This document shows, piece after piece, positions 7,622-19,715 of a stretch of 64,000 nucleotides of DNA (position 1 is its first letter; each line of letters starts with the position of its first letter). Position numbers and translations under genes: made by a program. The notes beneath the pieces are model-generated. The model was not told where the DNA came from. It ran no database searches and saw nothing but the letters and a program-made list of their open reading frames with translations. The stretch comes from Pseudomonas viridiflava (GTDB lineage Bacteria > Pseudomonadota > Gammaproteobacteria > Pseudomonadales > Pseudomonadaceae), in assembly GCF_900601905.1 (NCBI RefSeq), contig NZ_UWFA01000380.1, forward strand, positions 62,001 to 126,000, in the 5' to 3' direction.

Positions 7622-10015
7622 TTAAACTGTCGTGCCGATCAGCGCCGGGTCAAGATGACCACTTTTCACCAGTCTCATCTGCTCACACCCCCACAACACT
7701 TTTTCCGGCGTTGCGGGCGCGTCGATCTTTGGTTGAAAGCGGTAGTCAGCCAGGCTCGCCACCGCATCCTTGATCGCACACCAGGCGCTAATGCCGAGCA
7801 TGAACGGCGGCTCGCCCACGGCCTTGGAGTGGAACACCGTGTCTTCCGGGTTCTTGCGGTTTTCCACCAGCTTGACTCGCAGGTCCAGCGGCATGTCGGC
7901 AGCCGCCGGGATCTTGTAACCCGCCGGGCCGTTGGTCATCAGCCTGCCTTTGTCATTCCACACCAGCTCTTCGGTGGTCAGCCAGCCCATGCCCTGAATG
8001 TAGCCGCCCTCGACCTGGCCGATGTCGATGGCCGGGTTCAGCGACGCGCCGACGTCATGCAGGATGTCGGTGCGCAACATCTTGTATTCGCCGGTCAGGG
8101 TATCGACGATCACTTCGCTGCAGGCGGCGCCAAAGGCGAAGTAATAAAACGGCCGACCACGAGCCTGACTGCGGTCGTAATAGATTTTCGGCGTCTTGTA
8201 ATAGCCGGTGCTGGACAGCGACACCTGGCCCATCCACGCCAATTGCGCCAGGGATTCAAACGAGACGATCTGCTCGCCAGCGCGAATGTGGCCGTTGCGA
8301 AACTCGACGTCAGCCTCTTCGATTTTGAAGTGCCTGGCGGCAAATTCAATCAGCCGTTGCTTGAGAATTTCCGCCGCGTTTTGCGCCGCCTTGCCGTTCA
8401 GGTCGGTGCCGCTCGAAGCCGCGGTCGGCGAGGTGTTGGGCACCTTGTCAGTGTTGGTGGCGGTGATCTGAATACGCTCGATGTCGACCTGAAACACCTC
8501 AGCCACCACCTGGGCGACTTTGACGTTCAAGCCCTGACCCATTTCCGTGCCGCCGTGGTTCAAGTGGATGCTGCCGTCGGTGTAGATGTGGATCAACGCA
8601 CCGGCCTGGTTGAGAAAGCTGGCAGTAAAGGAAATACCGAATTTGACCGGGGTCAGCGCCAGACCCTTTTTCAGAATCGGGCTGCTGGCGTTAAACAGGC
8701 GAATCGCTTCCCGGCGCTCGGCGTACTGGCTGGATTCTTCCAGTTCGGCGGTCATTTCTTCGAGCATGTTGTGCTCGACGGTCTGGTGGTAATGGGTGAC
8801 GTTGCGCTCGGTCTTGCCGTAGTAATTGGTCTTGCGCACGGCCAGCGGATCCTTGCCCAGGTAACGGGCAATACAATCCATGACCTCTTCAATCGCAACC
8901 ATGCCCTGGGGGCCGCCGAAGCCTCGATAGGCGGTGTTGGACGCGGTGTTGGTCTTGCAGCGATGGCCGTTGATCGTGGCGTCGCCCAGGTAATACGCGT
9001 TATCGGCATGGAACATTGCGCGGTCGACGATGGAGGCGGACAAGTCCGGCGAATAGCCACAATTGCCCGCCAGATCCAGCGCGATGCCGTGCAGGCGCCC
9101 ATCGTTGTCGAAGCCCACGTCGTATTCGATATAGAAGGGGTGACGCTTGCCCGTCATCAGCATGTCTTCGACTCGCGGCAAGCGCATCTTGGTCGGTTGC
9201 CCGGTAAGACGCGCTACCACGGCGCACAGACAGGCGGGGCTGGCGGCCTGGGTTTCCTTGCCGCCAAACCCGCCGCCCATGCGGCGCATGTCGACCACGA
9301 TCCTGGCCATGGACACGTCCAGCACTTCGGCGACCAGCTTCTGCACTTCGGTGGGGTTCTGGGTGGAACAGTAGACGATCATGCCGCCGTCTTCAGTGGG
9401 CATGACCGACGATATCTGCGTCTCCAGATAAAAGTGTTCCTGCCCGCCAATGTGCAGATTGCCCTGAATGCGGTGCTCGGCGGCGGCCAGTGCAGCGTCT
9501 GAATCACCGCGTTGATGGCTGTGGCTGTCGAGTACGAAGTGTCTTTCGCGCAGGGCCTGAACCACATCCAGCACCGGTTCCAGATCTTCGTACTCGATCA
9601 CCGCCGCCATGGCCGCCTGACGGGCAATCTCCAGGCTGCGGGCTGCCACGGCCAGCACCGGCTGGCCGACAAACTCGACTTTATCAATGGCCAGCAACGG
9701 ATCGCCGGGCAGCAAGGGGCCGATGTCTTTCAGGCCGGGGATGTCTTCGTGAGTGATGGCGATACGCACGCCTTCAAAAGCGTAGCAAGGCGCGGTGTCG
9801 ACGCTGATGATCCGCGCATGAGCACGGTCGGACAAACGCGCATACACATGCAGTTGATTGGGGAACTCCAGCCGATCGTCGATATACACCGCTTCGCCTG
9901 AGACGTGTTTATCAGCGCTGTCATGCTTGACGCTGCGGCCGACGCCGGTGGTCAGGTCCTGCTGGAACAGGGCGATCATCTCAGCTTGGGATTTGGGTGC
10001 GGTGTGGTTAGACAT
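7622..10015 (-). CDS. xdhB: Xanthine dehydrogenase, molybdopterin-binding subunit
   Basis: The 797-residue large subunit carries the molybdenum active site that oxidises hypoxanthine and xanthine to urate. It shows the N-terminal fold of the family (DKHVSGEAVYIDDR), then GGQEHFYLETQ (the conserved glutamine loop), GGGFGGKET, AYRGFGGPQGM with the substrate-binding arginine, and near the C-terminus KAVGEPPFMLG with the catalytic glutamate. The start codon overlaps the end of xdhA by 8 nt (ATGTCTAA contains both the start and the xdhA stop), indicating translational coupling. Length is usual for bacterial XdhB. Confidence 0.97.
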   Translation of the reverse strand: MSNHTAPKSQAEMIALFQQDLTTGVGRSVKHDSADKHVSGEAVYIDDRLEFPNQLHVYARLSDRAHARIISVDTAPCYAFEGVRIAITHEDIPGLKDIGPLLPGDPLLAIDKVEFVGQPVLAVAARSLEIARQAAMAAVIEYEDLEPVLDVVQALRERHFVLDSHSHQRGDSDAALAAAEHRIQGNLHIGGQEHFYLETQISSVMPTEDGGMIVYCSTQNPTEVQKLVAEVLDVSMARIVVDMRRMGGGFGGKETQAASPACLCAVVARLTGQPTKMRLPRVEDMLMTGKRHPFYIEYDVGFDNDGRLHGIALDLAGNCGYSPDLSASIVDRAMFHADNAYYLGDATINGHRCKTNTASNTAYRGFGGPQGMVAIEEVMDCIARYLGKDPLAVRKTNYYGKTERNVTHYHQTVEHNMLEEMTAELEESSQYAERREAIRLFNASSPILKKGLALTPVKFGISFTASFLNQAGALIHIYTDGSIHLNHGGTEMGQGLNVKVAQVVAEVFQVDIERIQITATNTDKVPNTSPTAASSGTDLNGKAAQNAAEILKQRLIEFAARHFKIEEADVEFRNGHIRAGEQIVSFESLAQLAWMGQVSLSSTGYYKTPKIYYDRSQARGRPFYYFAFGAACSEVIVDTLTGEYKMLRTDILHDVGASLNPAIDIGQVEGGYIQGMGWLTTEELVWNDKGRLMTNGPAGYKIPAAADMPLDLRVKLVENRKNPEDTVFHSKAVGEPPFMLGISAWCAIKDAVASLADYRFQPKIDAPATPEKVLWGCEQMRLVKSGHLDPALIGTTV

Positions 10016-11462
10016 AAGCCGTTACCCGCGTCTGGATGTGGGGTGTTTGCAGCTCGATGAAGTATTTGCGCAGCAGGTTTCGGGCGCTGAGCAGGCGGTA
10101 CTCCTTGCTGGCGCGGAAATCCGACAGCGGGGTGAAGTCGTCGGCCAGTGCGGCACAGGCCTTTTCCACGGTTTCGGATGTCCACGGCGAGCCGTTCAAG
10201 GCCTGCTCGCAGGCACTGGCACGTTTCGGGATCGCCGCCATGCCGCCAAAGGCGACCCGGGCCTCAAGGACCTGCCCGTCTTCAATGTGCAGATTGAAGG
10301 CCGCGCAAACCGCTGAAATATCATCGTCCAGCCGTTTTGACACTTTGTAGGCACGGAACGCCCGCCGGGCATCGGCCTTGGGCACGATGATGGTTTCGAT
10401 GAATTCGCTTTCCTGACGTGCTGTCACCCGGTAGTCGATGAAGTAATCCTCCAGCGCCAGGGTGCGACGACTCTGGCCTTTGCGCAGTACCAGCTGTGCA
10501 CCCAGGGCGATGAGCAGTGGCGGCGAATCACCGATGGGCGAGGCGTTGCCGATGTTGCCGCCCAGCGTGCCCTGATTGCGAATCTGCAACGAGGCGAAGC
10601 GCTGCAGTAGCGCGCCAAAGTCCGGGTACTCGGCGTTCAAGGCAGCGTAACAATCAGTCAACGGCGTCGCCGCGCCGATCTCCAGATGGCCGTCAACGTG
10701 CTCGATGCGTTTGAGCTCGGCAACATTGCCGACGTAGATCATCACCGGTAGCGCCCGATGCAACTGAGTGACCTCCAGCGCCAGATCCGTGCCGCCCGCC
10801 AGCAGCCGCGCCTGAGGGTTGGCTTCATACAGGCTGGCCAGATCGGCCACGGTCTGTGGCACCAGGCAGCGCCTGTCAGCGTTTGCCAGCTCGCCGGTCG
10901 AACTGGGCGCAATGCTGCGCAGGCGGGCGATCGTCTGCGCCTGGCGCTGATCGAACTGGTCCGGTTGGCGCTGGCAGCAGGATTGCGCGGCCGCCTGCAG
11001 AATCGGCCGGTAGCCGGTGCAGCGGCACAGATTGCCGGCCAGTGCTTCGTGCGCGGCATGGGCGTCGGCCTGTGTGCTGTTTTTCTGCAAGGCAAACAGC
11101 GACATCACAAAACCGGGGGTGCAAAAACCGCACTGTGAGCCGTGGCAATCGACCATCGCCTGCTGCACGCTGTGCAGCTTGCCTTGATGTTTGAGGTCTT
11201 CAACGCTGATCAACTGCTTGCCGTGCAGGGACGCGACAAAGGTCAGGCACGAATTGAGGCTGCGATAACGCAGACTGTCCTGGCCGGACGGGTCGGTGTG
11301 CAGTTCGCCGACCACCACCGTGCACGCGCCGCAATCGCCGCTGGCGCAGCCTTCTTTGGTGCCGGGCTTGTGCAGGTGCTCGCGCAGGTAATTGAGGACG
11401 GTGAGGTTGGGGTCCAGAGCATGCTCGGTGCGCACCTCGTCATTTAAAAGAAATTGGATCAC
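10008..11462 (-). CDS. xdhA: Xanthine dehydrogenase, FeS/FAD subunit
   Basis: A 484-residue small subunit. The N-terminal ferredoxin-like domain has cysteines in CASGDCGACTVVVG and a further one at LNSCLTF. The second 2Fe-2S domain has CGFCTPGFVMSLFAL and CRCTGYRPI. After about residue 190 comes an FAD-binding domain (LLAGGTDLALEVTQ, GGNIGNASPIGDSPP) and the CO-dehydrogenase flavoprotein C-terminal domain. It passes electrons from the molybdenum centre in XdhB to NAD+. It is the first gene of the minus-strand xdhABC unit and is divergent from a GntR-family gene. Two tandem near-palindromes upstream (11533-11571) are candidate operators. Confidence 0.97.
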   Translation of the reverse strand: MIQFLLNDEVRTEHALDPNLTVLNYLREHLHKPGTKEGCASGDCGACTVVVGELHTDPSGQDSLRYRSLNSCLTFVASLHGKQLISVEDLKHQGKLHSVQQAMVDCHGSQCGFCTPGFVMSLFALQKNSTQADAHAAHEALAGNLCRCTGYRPILQAAAQSCCQRQPDQFDQRQAQTIARLRSIAPSSTGELANADRRCLVPQTVADLASLYEANPQARLLAGGTDLALEVTQLHRALPVMIYVGNVAELKRIEHVDGHLEIGAATPLTDCYAALNAEYPDFGALLQRFASLQIRNQGTLGGNIGNASPIGDSPPLLIALGAQLVLRKGQSRRTLALEDYFIDYRVTARQESEFIETIIVPKADARRAFRAYKVSKRLDDDISAVCAAFNLHIEDGQVLEARVAFGGMAAIPKRASACEQALNGSPWTSETVEKACAALADDFTPLSDFRASKEYRLLSARNLLRKYFIELQTPHIQTRVTAYV

Positions 11463-11532
11463 GGCAAGTCCCCGGCACAGTGTTTCTGGTCATCGTTGGT
11501 GGTCATCGAGCATGTCGTTGAATCTATCAGGT

Positions 11533-11571
11533 CTGACTATCGGGTCAATTCGTTTCTGACTCTTAGGTCAG
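11533..11571. promoter_or_regulatory. Tandem CTGAC-N6-GTCAR near-palindromes
   Basis: Two copies of the same dyad, CTGAC-TATCGG-GTCAA (11533-11548) and CTGAC-TCTTAG-GTCAG (11556-11571), repeat with a 23-bp period in the xdhA/GntR intergenic region. The period is about two helical turns, as expected for a cooperative operator. Which protein binds is unknown; the adjacent GntR-family product is the obvious candidate. Confidence 0.5.
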
Positions 11572-11742
11572 GAAGCGTCGTTTTCAGTCTCCAGGCGCTG
11601 AGCCAGGGTCGCAAATGAAGTGAATTGAAACGAACTGGGCAAAGTTTTGCTTATTTCGTGCCAGTTTCCAGCGCCATGGCCCTGCGCCATTGGCCTGCGT
11701 TGCGATACACTTCGCCGCTTATTACACCGGGTTGGGATAGAC

Positions 11743-12402
11743 ATGACGTTCAAGGCGCCGGACAGCCTCGCTGAGCAAATCGCTCACCATATTGCCGAGC
11801 GGATCATTCGGGGCGAACTCAAGCCCGCAGAGCGCATCCAGGAACAAAAAGTCACGCAGGCCTTGAATGTCAGCCGTGGTTCGGTGCGCGAAGCCTTATT
11901 GATCCTTGAGCGTCGCCATCTGGTGGCGATCCTGCCACGCCGTGGTGCGCAAGTGACCGTGCTCGATACGCACAACGTGCAAAGCCTGTGCACCTTGATG
12001 AGCGAGCTGTATGTGCTGCTGGGCATCGCTGTCGCCGAGCACTGGAAGGAGCAGGGCGACCTGGCGACTTTCCTGCAGATCCAGCAGCGGCTGATTGCCA
12101 GCTATGAGCGCCAGGACGTCAAAGCTTTTGTCGAAGACTGCTTCAACGTCATGCGCGCTGCCTATCCGTTCGCCAATAACCCATATCTGCAAGAGACCGT
12201 CGACAACCTGCAGCCGTCCATGAGTCGTTGCTATTACCTGGCGCTGGATCAGCGTAAGGCCGAGATGCAGGATTACCTGACCCTGTTCGACCAGTTGCTC
12301 GCCGCGGTATTGGCCCGCGACACAGTCCAGGTGCGCAGCGTCCTGACTGACTACGGCCAGCGCAGTTGCCAACTGGTGCTTGCGGCTCTGGACGCGGGCT
12401 GA
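11743..12402 (+). CDS. GntR-family regulator, FCD type
   Basis: A 219-residue regulator. The N-terminal winged helix (SLAEQIAHHIAERIIRGEL, PAERIQEQKVTQALNVSRG, VREALLILERRHLV) is followed by a helical FCD-like domain from about residue 90. The ATG at 11743 lies just after GGGATAG, and an upstream in-frame TTG would add 32 unlikely residues. It is divergent from xdhA and ends only 4 nt before smc, so it shares a transcript with smc. This regulator-smc pairing matches P. aeruginosa gene order. It may control xdh, but the ligand is unknown. Confidence 0.9.
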   Translation: MTFKAPDSLAEQIAHHIAERIIRGELKPAERIQEQKVTQALNVSRGSVREALLILERRHLVAILPRRGAQVTVLDTHNVQSLCTLMSELYVLLGIAVAEHWKEQGDLATFLQIQQRLIASYERQDVKAFVEDCFNVMRAAYPFANNPYLQETVDNLQPSMSRCYYLALDQRKAEMQDYLTLFDQLLAAVLARDTVQVRSVLTDYGQRSCQLVLAALDAG

Positions 12403-12406
12403 TCGC

Positions 12407-15400
12407 ATGCGCCTGAAGTGCATCAAGCTGGCGGGGTTCAAATCCTTCGTCGACCCCACCACGGTGAACTTCCCCAGTAACATGGCGGCGGTGGTTGGCC
12501 CCAACGGTTGCGGCAAATCCAACATCATTGACGCCGTGCGCTGGGTTATGGGCGAAAGCTCGGCCAAGAACCTGCGCGGCGAGTCGATGACCGACGTCAT
12601 CTTCAACGGCTCCACCAGCCGCAAGCCGGTGAGCCAGGCAAGCATCGAGCTGGTCTTCGACAACTCCGACGGCACCCTGGTGGGCGAATACGCCAGCTAC
12701 GCGGAAATCTCCATTCGCCGCAAAGTCACCCGCGACAGCCAGAACACCTATTACCTGAACGGCAGCAAGTGCCGTCGGCGTGATATCACCGATATCTTCC
12801 TCGGCACTGGCCTGGGTCCGCGCAGCTACTCGATCATCGAGCAGGGCATGATCTCCAAGCTGATCGAGGCCAAGCCCGAAGACCTGCGCAATTTCATCGA
12901 AGAAGCCGCCGGCATCTCCAAGTACAAGGAGCGCCGCCGGGAAACCGAAAACCGCATCCGCCGCACCCACGAGAACCTGGCGCGTCTTACCGACCTGCGC
13001 GAAGAGCTGGAACGCCAGCTCGAACGCCTGCACCGTCAGGCGCAGGCCGCCGAGAAGTATCAGGAATACAAAGCCGAAGAGCGCCAGCTCAAGGCGCAGC
13101 TGTCTGCCTTGCGCTGGCAGGCCCTGAACGAGCAGGTCGGCCAGCGTGAAGCAGTGATCGGCAACCAGGAAATCGGTTTCGAGGCACTGGTGGCTGACCA
13201 GCGCAGTGCCGACGCGAGCATCGAGCGCTTGCGCGATGGCCACCATGACCTGTCAGAGCGCTTCAATGTCGTGCAGGGCCGCTTCTATTCGGTCGGCGGC
13301 GACATCGCCCGGGTCGAACAGAGCATCCAGCACGGCCAGCAACGTCTGCGGCAACTGCAGGACGACCTGCGCGAAGCCGAGCGCGCCCGCCAGGAAACCG
13401 AATCCCACCTGGGCCACGACCGCACCTTGCTGGCGACCCTGGGCGAAGAGCTGGAAATGCTCGAACCCGAACAGGAGATGACCAGCGCCGCCGCCGAGGA
13501 GTCCGCCGCTTCGCTGGAAGACGCCGAAAGCGCCATGCACGGCTGGCAAGAACAGTGGGACAGTTTCAACCTGCAATCCGCCGAGCCACGACGTCAGGCC
13601 GAGGTGCAGCAGTCGCGGATTCAGCAACTGGAGAGCAGCCTCGAACGTCTGGCCGAACGCCAGCGACGTTTGGGTGAGGAGCTGGCGTTGCTCAAGGCTG
13701 ACCCGGAAGACGCAGCGATTGCTCAACTGGACGAAGACCTCGCCACCCGCGAGATGACCCTCGAAGAGTTGCACGTCGGCGAAGAACAAGCAGTCGAGCG
13801 CCTTGAGCAACTGCGTAATGAGCTGCAACAGGCCAATCAGGCGCAGCAGCAGGCTCAGGGTGAACTGCAGCGCCTCAATGGTCGACTGGCTTCACTGGAA
13901 GCCTTGCAGCAAGCCGCGCTCGACCCGGACACCGGTACCGCCGAGTGGCTACGGGCCCATGATCTGGCCGACCGCCCGCGCCTGGCAGAAGAGCTCAGCG
14001 TCGAGGCGGGTTGGGAGCTGGCCGTGGAGACTGTGCTCGGCGCAGATCTGCAAGCGGTGTTGGTGGACGATTTCAATGCATCGGACCTGGCCGGGTTCGA
14101 GCAGGGCGATTTGCGCCTGATCAGGCAGGGTGGCGAGGCTGCGCGGATGGCTGGCAGCTTGCTGGATAAAGTCGACAGTGCGCTGGACCTGTCCAGCTGG
14201 CTGGGCCAGGTCTTGCCTGTGGAAAGTCTCGATGACGCCCTCGCGCAGCGCAATCGACTGTTGGCGGGGCAAAGCCTGATCAGCCGCGATGGTTACTGGG
14301 TAGGCCGGGACTTTCTGCGGGTTCGGCGCGCCAGTGAAGCGCAGAGCGGTGTGCTGGCCCGCGGCCAGGAATTGCAGCAGCTCGGGCTGGAGCGAGACGA
14401 GCGCGAAGCGACCCTGGCGACCCTTGAAGAGCAATTGCTGAGCTTGCGCGAACAGCAATCGCGCCAGGAAGAATCCCGTGAAGAGCTGCGCCGTCGAGTC
14501 CAGGATGAAACCCGCCAACAGAGTGAGCTGCGCGCCCAATTGTCCGCCGCCAGGGTCAAGGTTGAACAACTGACTCTGCGTCGTAGCCGGCTGGATGAAG
14601 AGCTGGCTGAATTGGGCGAGCAACGGGCCATGGAGCACGAGCATCTGGGTGAATCGCGCCTGCAATTGCAGGGCGCCCTGGACAGCATGGCGCTGGACAC
14701 CGAGCAGCGCGAGTTGCTCCAGGCGCAGCGCGACAGCCTGCGCGAACAGCTGGACCGGGTTCGTCAGGAAGCTCGCCAACACAAGGATCACGCCCATCAA
14801 CTGGCAGTGCGCCTTGGCTCGTTGCGCGCCCAGCATGATTCCACCCGCCAGGCCCTTGAGCGTCTGGAGATGCAGTCCGAGCGGCTGACCGAAAAACGCG
14901 AACAGCTGAACCTGAACCTGGAGGAGGGTGAAGCCCCTCTGGAAGAGCTGCGCCTGAAGCTCGAAGAATTGCTGGAACGGCGCATGGCAGTGGACGACGA
15001 AATGCGCACTGCCAAAAATGCCCTTGAAGACGCGGATCTGCAGCTGCGTGACGCCGAAAAGCGCCGCACCCAGGCCGAGCAGCAGTCGCAGTTGCTGCGC
15101 AGCCAACTGGAACAGCAGCGCATGGAATGGCAATCGCTGACGGTGCGCCGCAGCTCCTTGCAGGATCAACTGCTCGAAGCCGGTTACGACCTGCACGGTG
15201 TGCTGGCCACCCTGACCAGCGAGGTCAGTGAAAAAGACGCCGAAGAAGAGCTGGAGCGCATTGCCGGGCGCATTCAGCGTCTGGGTGCGATCAACCTCGC
15301 GGCCATCGACGAGTATCAGCAGCAGTCCGAGCGAAAACGCTACCTGGATGCGCAGAATGCCGATCTGGTCGAAGCCCTGGACACTCTCGAAAACGTGATC

Positions 15401-15895
15401 CGCAAGATCGATAAAGAGACGCGCAGTCGTTTCAAAGAGACCTTCGATCAGATAAATAGCGGAATTCAGGCACTTTTCCCGAAAGTTTTCGGTGGTGGCT
15501 CGGCTTATTTGGAACTGACGGGCGAAGATTTACTCGATACAGGGGTAACAATCATGGCGCGGCCACCGGGCAAGAAGAACAGCACGATCCATTTGCTGTC
15601 CGGCGGAGAGAAAGCGCTGACGGCATTGGCCCTGGTGTTTGCCATTTTCAAGCTCAACCCGGCGCCGTTCTGCATGCTCGATGAAGTGGATGCGCCACTG
15701 GATGATGCCAACGTCGGTCGTTATGCGAGGTTGGTCAAAGAGATGTCGCAAACCGTGCAGTTCATTTACATCACCCACAACAAGATCGCCATGGAAATGG
15801 CCGATCAGCTCATGGGTGTGACCATGCACGAGCCCGGTTGCTCGCGTTTGGTGGCAGTCGATGTAGAGGAGGCGATGGCGTTGGTGGATGCCTGA
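12407..15895 (+). CDS. smc: Chromosome segregation ATPase SMC
   Basis: A 1162-residue SMC protein of full length. The Walker A motif GPNGCGKSNIIDAVRWVMGE is at about residues 31-50. Two long coiled coils (about 165-500 and 660-1000) flank a hinge (about 510-640). The ABC signature LSGGEKALTALAL near residue 1063 is followed by Walker B MLDEVDAPLDDANV. SMC dimers organise and condense the nucleoid with kleisin partners ScpA/ScpB, which are not in this window. The start is the ATG of MRLKCIKLAGFKSF, the standard SMC N-terminus. It is followed by zipA after a 239-nt gap in which I see no gene. Confidence 0.98.
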   Translation: MRLKCIKLAGFKSFVDPTTVNFPSNMAAVVGPNGCGKSNIIDAVRWVMGESSAKNLRGESMTDVIFNGSTSRKPVSQASIELVFDNSDGTLVGEYASYAEISIRRKVTRDSQNTYYLNGSKCRRRDITDIFLGTGLGPRSYSIIEQGMISKLIEAKPEDLRNFIEEAAGISKYKERRRETENRIRRTHENLARLTDLREELERQLERLHRQAQAAEKYQEYKAEERQLKAQLSALRWQALNEQVGQREAVIGNQEIGFEALVADQRSADASIERLRDGHHDLSERFNVVQGRFYSVGGDIARVEQSIQHGQQRLRQLQDDLREAERARQETESHLGHDRTLLATLGEELEMLEPEQEMTSAAAEESAASLEDAESAMHGWQEQWDSFNLQSAEPRRQAEVQQSRIQQLESSLERLAERQRRLGEELALLKADPEDAAIAQLDEDLATREMTLEELHVGEEQAVERLEQLRNELQQANQAQQQAQGELQRLNGRLASLEALQQAALDPDTGTAEWLRAHDLADRPRLAEELSVEAGWELAVETVLGADLQAVLVDDFNASDLAGFEQGDLRLIRQGGEAARMAGSLLDKVDSALDLSSWLGQVLPVESLDDALAQRNRLLAGQSLISRDGYWVGRDFLRVRRASEAQSGVLARGQELQQLGLERDEREATLATLEEQLLSLREQQSRQEESREELRRRVQDETRQQSELRAQLSAARVKVEQLTLRRSRLDEELAELGEQRAMEHEHLGESRLQLQGALDSMALDTEQRELLQAQRDSLREQLDRVRQEARQHKDHAHQLAVRLGSLRAQHDSTRQALERLEMQSERLTEKREQLNLNLEEGEAPLEELRLKLEELLERRMAVDDEMRTAKNALEDADLQLRDAEKRRTQAEQQSQLLRSQLEQQRMEWQSLTVRRSSLQDQLLEAGYDLHGVLATLTSEVSEKDAEEELERIAGRIQRLGAINLAAIDEYQQQSERKRYLDAQNADLVEALDTLENVIRKIDKETRSRFKETFDQINSGIQALFPKVFGGGSAYLELTGEDLLDTGVTIMARPPGKKNSTIHLLSGGEKALTALALVFAIFKLNPAPFCMLDEVDAPLDDANVGRYARLVKEMSQTVQFIYITHNKIAMEMADQLMGVTMHEPGCSRLVAVDVEEAMALVDA

Positions 15896-16134
15896 AAGAG
15901 GGCTTGCCACAGTAGGCGCTCTGCCCGGAATGCGAAGGACTGTGCAGTAGATATCGCTTTAGACGCAAACCAGATGTAACAGACGGTGTAAAGTTGCCTT
16001 TGGTCGTGCTAGCTTAATGTCCACTTTTTCTTTTCGCGTGGGCAAATTGCCAGTCAGAACATAGACTTGGCACCACGTTTTAAAGGGGTTTAGGCCCTTA
16101 TTTTTAGCATTCTTCATTAGAGGCACTGGATTAC

Positions 16135-16977
16135 ATGGAAATCGGTCTGCGCGAGTGGCTGATCGTCATCGGCATTATTGTCATTGCCGGTATTCTTTTT
16201 GATGGCTGGCGCCGTATGCGCGGCGGCAAGGGAAAACTGAAATTCAGGCTTGATCGCAGCTTCTCCAACCTGCCGGACGACGACGAAGGTTCGTCCGCCG
16301 AGGTATTGGGCCCGCCGCGCGTGCTGGACACCCATCACAAGGAGCCGCAGCTCGACGAGGCAGACTTGCCGTCGATGAGCGCGACCCCTCGCGAGGGCAA
16401 ACGCAGCAACAAGCGCAAGGATGAACCGCAACAGGGCGACCTCAATCTGGACATGGACGGCCCGAGCCTGTTCACCGGCAGTGAAGACGACTTCCAGGAT
16501 GACAAACCCAAGCAGCGCATCACTGAAGACAAGGATCTGCCGCCGGTTGAGGAAGTGCTGGTCATCAGCGTGATCTGCCGTGATGAAAGTGGCTTCAAAG
16601 GCCCGGCCTTGTTGCAGAACATCCTGGAAAGCGGCCTGCGTTTTGGTGAAATGGACATCTTCCATCGTCATGAGAGCATGGCGGGTAACGGCGAAGTGCT
16701 CTTCTCCATGGCCAACGCCGTGAAGCCAGGGGTTTTCGACCTGGACGACATCGACCATTTCAGCACTCGCGCCGTCAGCTTCTTCCTTGGCTTGCCGGGT
16801 CCGCGTCACCCGAAACAGGCCTTCGACGTCATGGTCGCCGCTGCTCGCAAACTGGCCCATGAGCTCAACGGCGAATTGAAAGATGATCAGCGTAGCGTCA
16901 TGACCGCGCAGACCATCGAGCACTACCGTCAGCGCATCGTCGAGTTTGAACGCCGCGCGTTGACTCAGCGTCGTTAA
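16135..16977 (+). CDS. zipA: Cell division protein ZipA
   Basis: A 280-residue essential divisome protein that tethers FtsZ to the inner membrane. A short periplasmic start (MEIGLREW) leads into one membrane helix ([17 protein letters not shown], about residues 8-25), then a charged and flexible linker (about 30-130), then the C-terminal FtsZ-binding ZipA domain ([20 protein letters not shown] to the end), with [14 protein letters not shown] and [18 protein letters not shown] typical of the fold. The order smc-zipA-ligA is conserved in Pseudomonas. Confidence 0.97.
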   Translation: MEIGLREWLIVIGIIVIAGILFDGWRRMRGGKGKLKFRLDRSFSNLPDDDEGSSAEVLGPPRVLDTHHKEPQLDEADLPSMSATPREGKRSNKRKDEPQQGDLNLDMDGPSLFTGSEDDFQDDKPKQRITEDKDLPPVEEVLVISVICRDESGFKGPALLQNILESGLRFGEMDIFHRHESMAGNGEVLFSMANAVKPGVFDLDDIDHFSTRAVSFFLGLPGPRHPKQAFDVMVAAARKLAHELNGELKDDQRSVMTAQTIEHYRQRIVEFERRALTQRR

Positions 16978-16985
16978 CGCATCAC

Positions 16986-17085
16986 CTGTAGGAGCGCGCT
17001 TGGTCTGGGCCGCATCCGGACGATGGCGATTTTTCAGGCAATGAAGGTCCTCCGGCCCTTATTGCGGGCAAGCGCGCTCCTACAG
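16986..17085. repeat. Hybrid REPIN between zipA and ligA
   Basis: The outer ends are complementary (CTGTAGGAGCGCGCTTG and its mirror ending GCGCTCCTACAG), but the inner arms differ. The left continues as GGTCTGGGCCGCATCCGGAC, like the repeat after ligA, whereas the right has TTGCGGGCAAGCGCG, like the repeat at 24619-24705. It appears to be a chimera of two REP types. Confidence 0.8.
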
Positions 17086-17139
17086 AACGAATGACGAAGC
17101 ACCACATCTGAGCAGCCTAGGCTGCTCTTTTGCTTTTAA

Positions 17140-19515
<2,376 letters not shown>

Positions 19516-19517
19516 TG

Positions 19518-19634
19518 TGTGGGAGCGGTGCTTGGTCTGGGCGGCATTCCGACGATAAGGCTGGACGCGGTTCACTTGAGAATTGCGGTGTTCTTATCGT
19601 CGGAATGCCGCCCAGACCAAGCACCGCTCCCACA
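19518..19634. repeat. Perfect 42-bp inverted repeat after ligA
   Basis: Arms 19518-19559 and 19593-19634 are reverse complements over all 42 positions (outer TGTGGGAGCGGTGCTTGG, inner CATTCCGACGATAAG), with a 33-nt loop. It is a REPIN of the GGTCTGGGCGGCATTCCGAC type. Starting directly at the ligA stop, it probably acts as a transcript-end hairpin. Confidence 0.95.
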
Positions 19635-19715
19635 TTTATCTGCAGCTGATCAAGCTAACGGAACGACCGCAACCGCCGATGATCTAGTGCTTGCACGCAT
19701 CACCAGGAGATCGTC

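Noticed and set aside
7199..9502. 767-codon plus-strand open frame opposite xdhB
   Set aside because: It is antisense to a well-supported gene with conserved motifs, has no domain or ribosome binding site, and such long shadows are normal in GC-rich DNA.
13949..15196. 415-codon minus-strand open frame opposite smc
   Set aside because: It is antisense to the SMC coiled coil, with leucine/glutamine-rich low-complexity sequence and no start signal.
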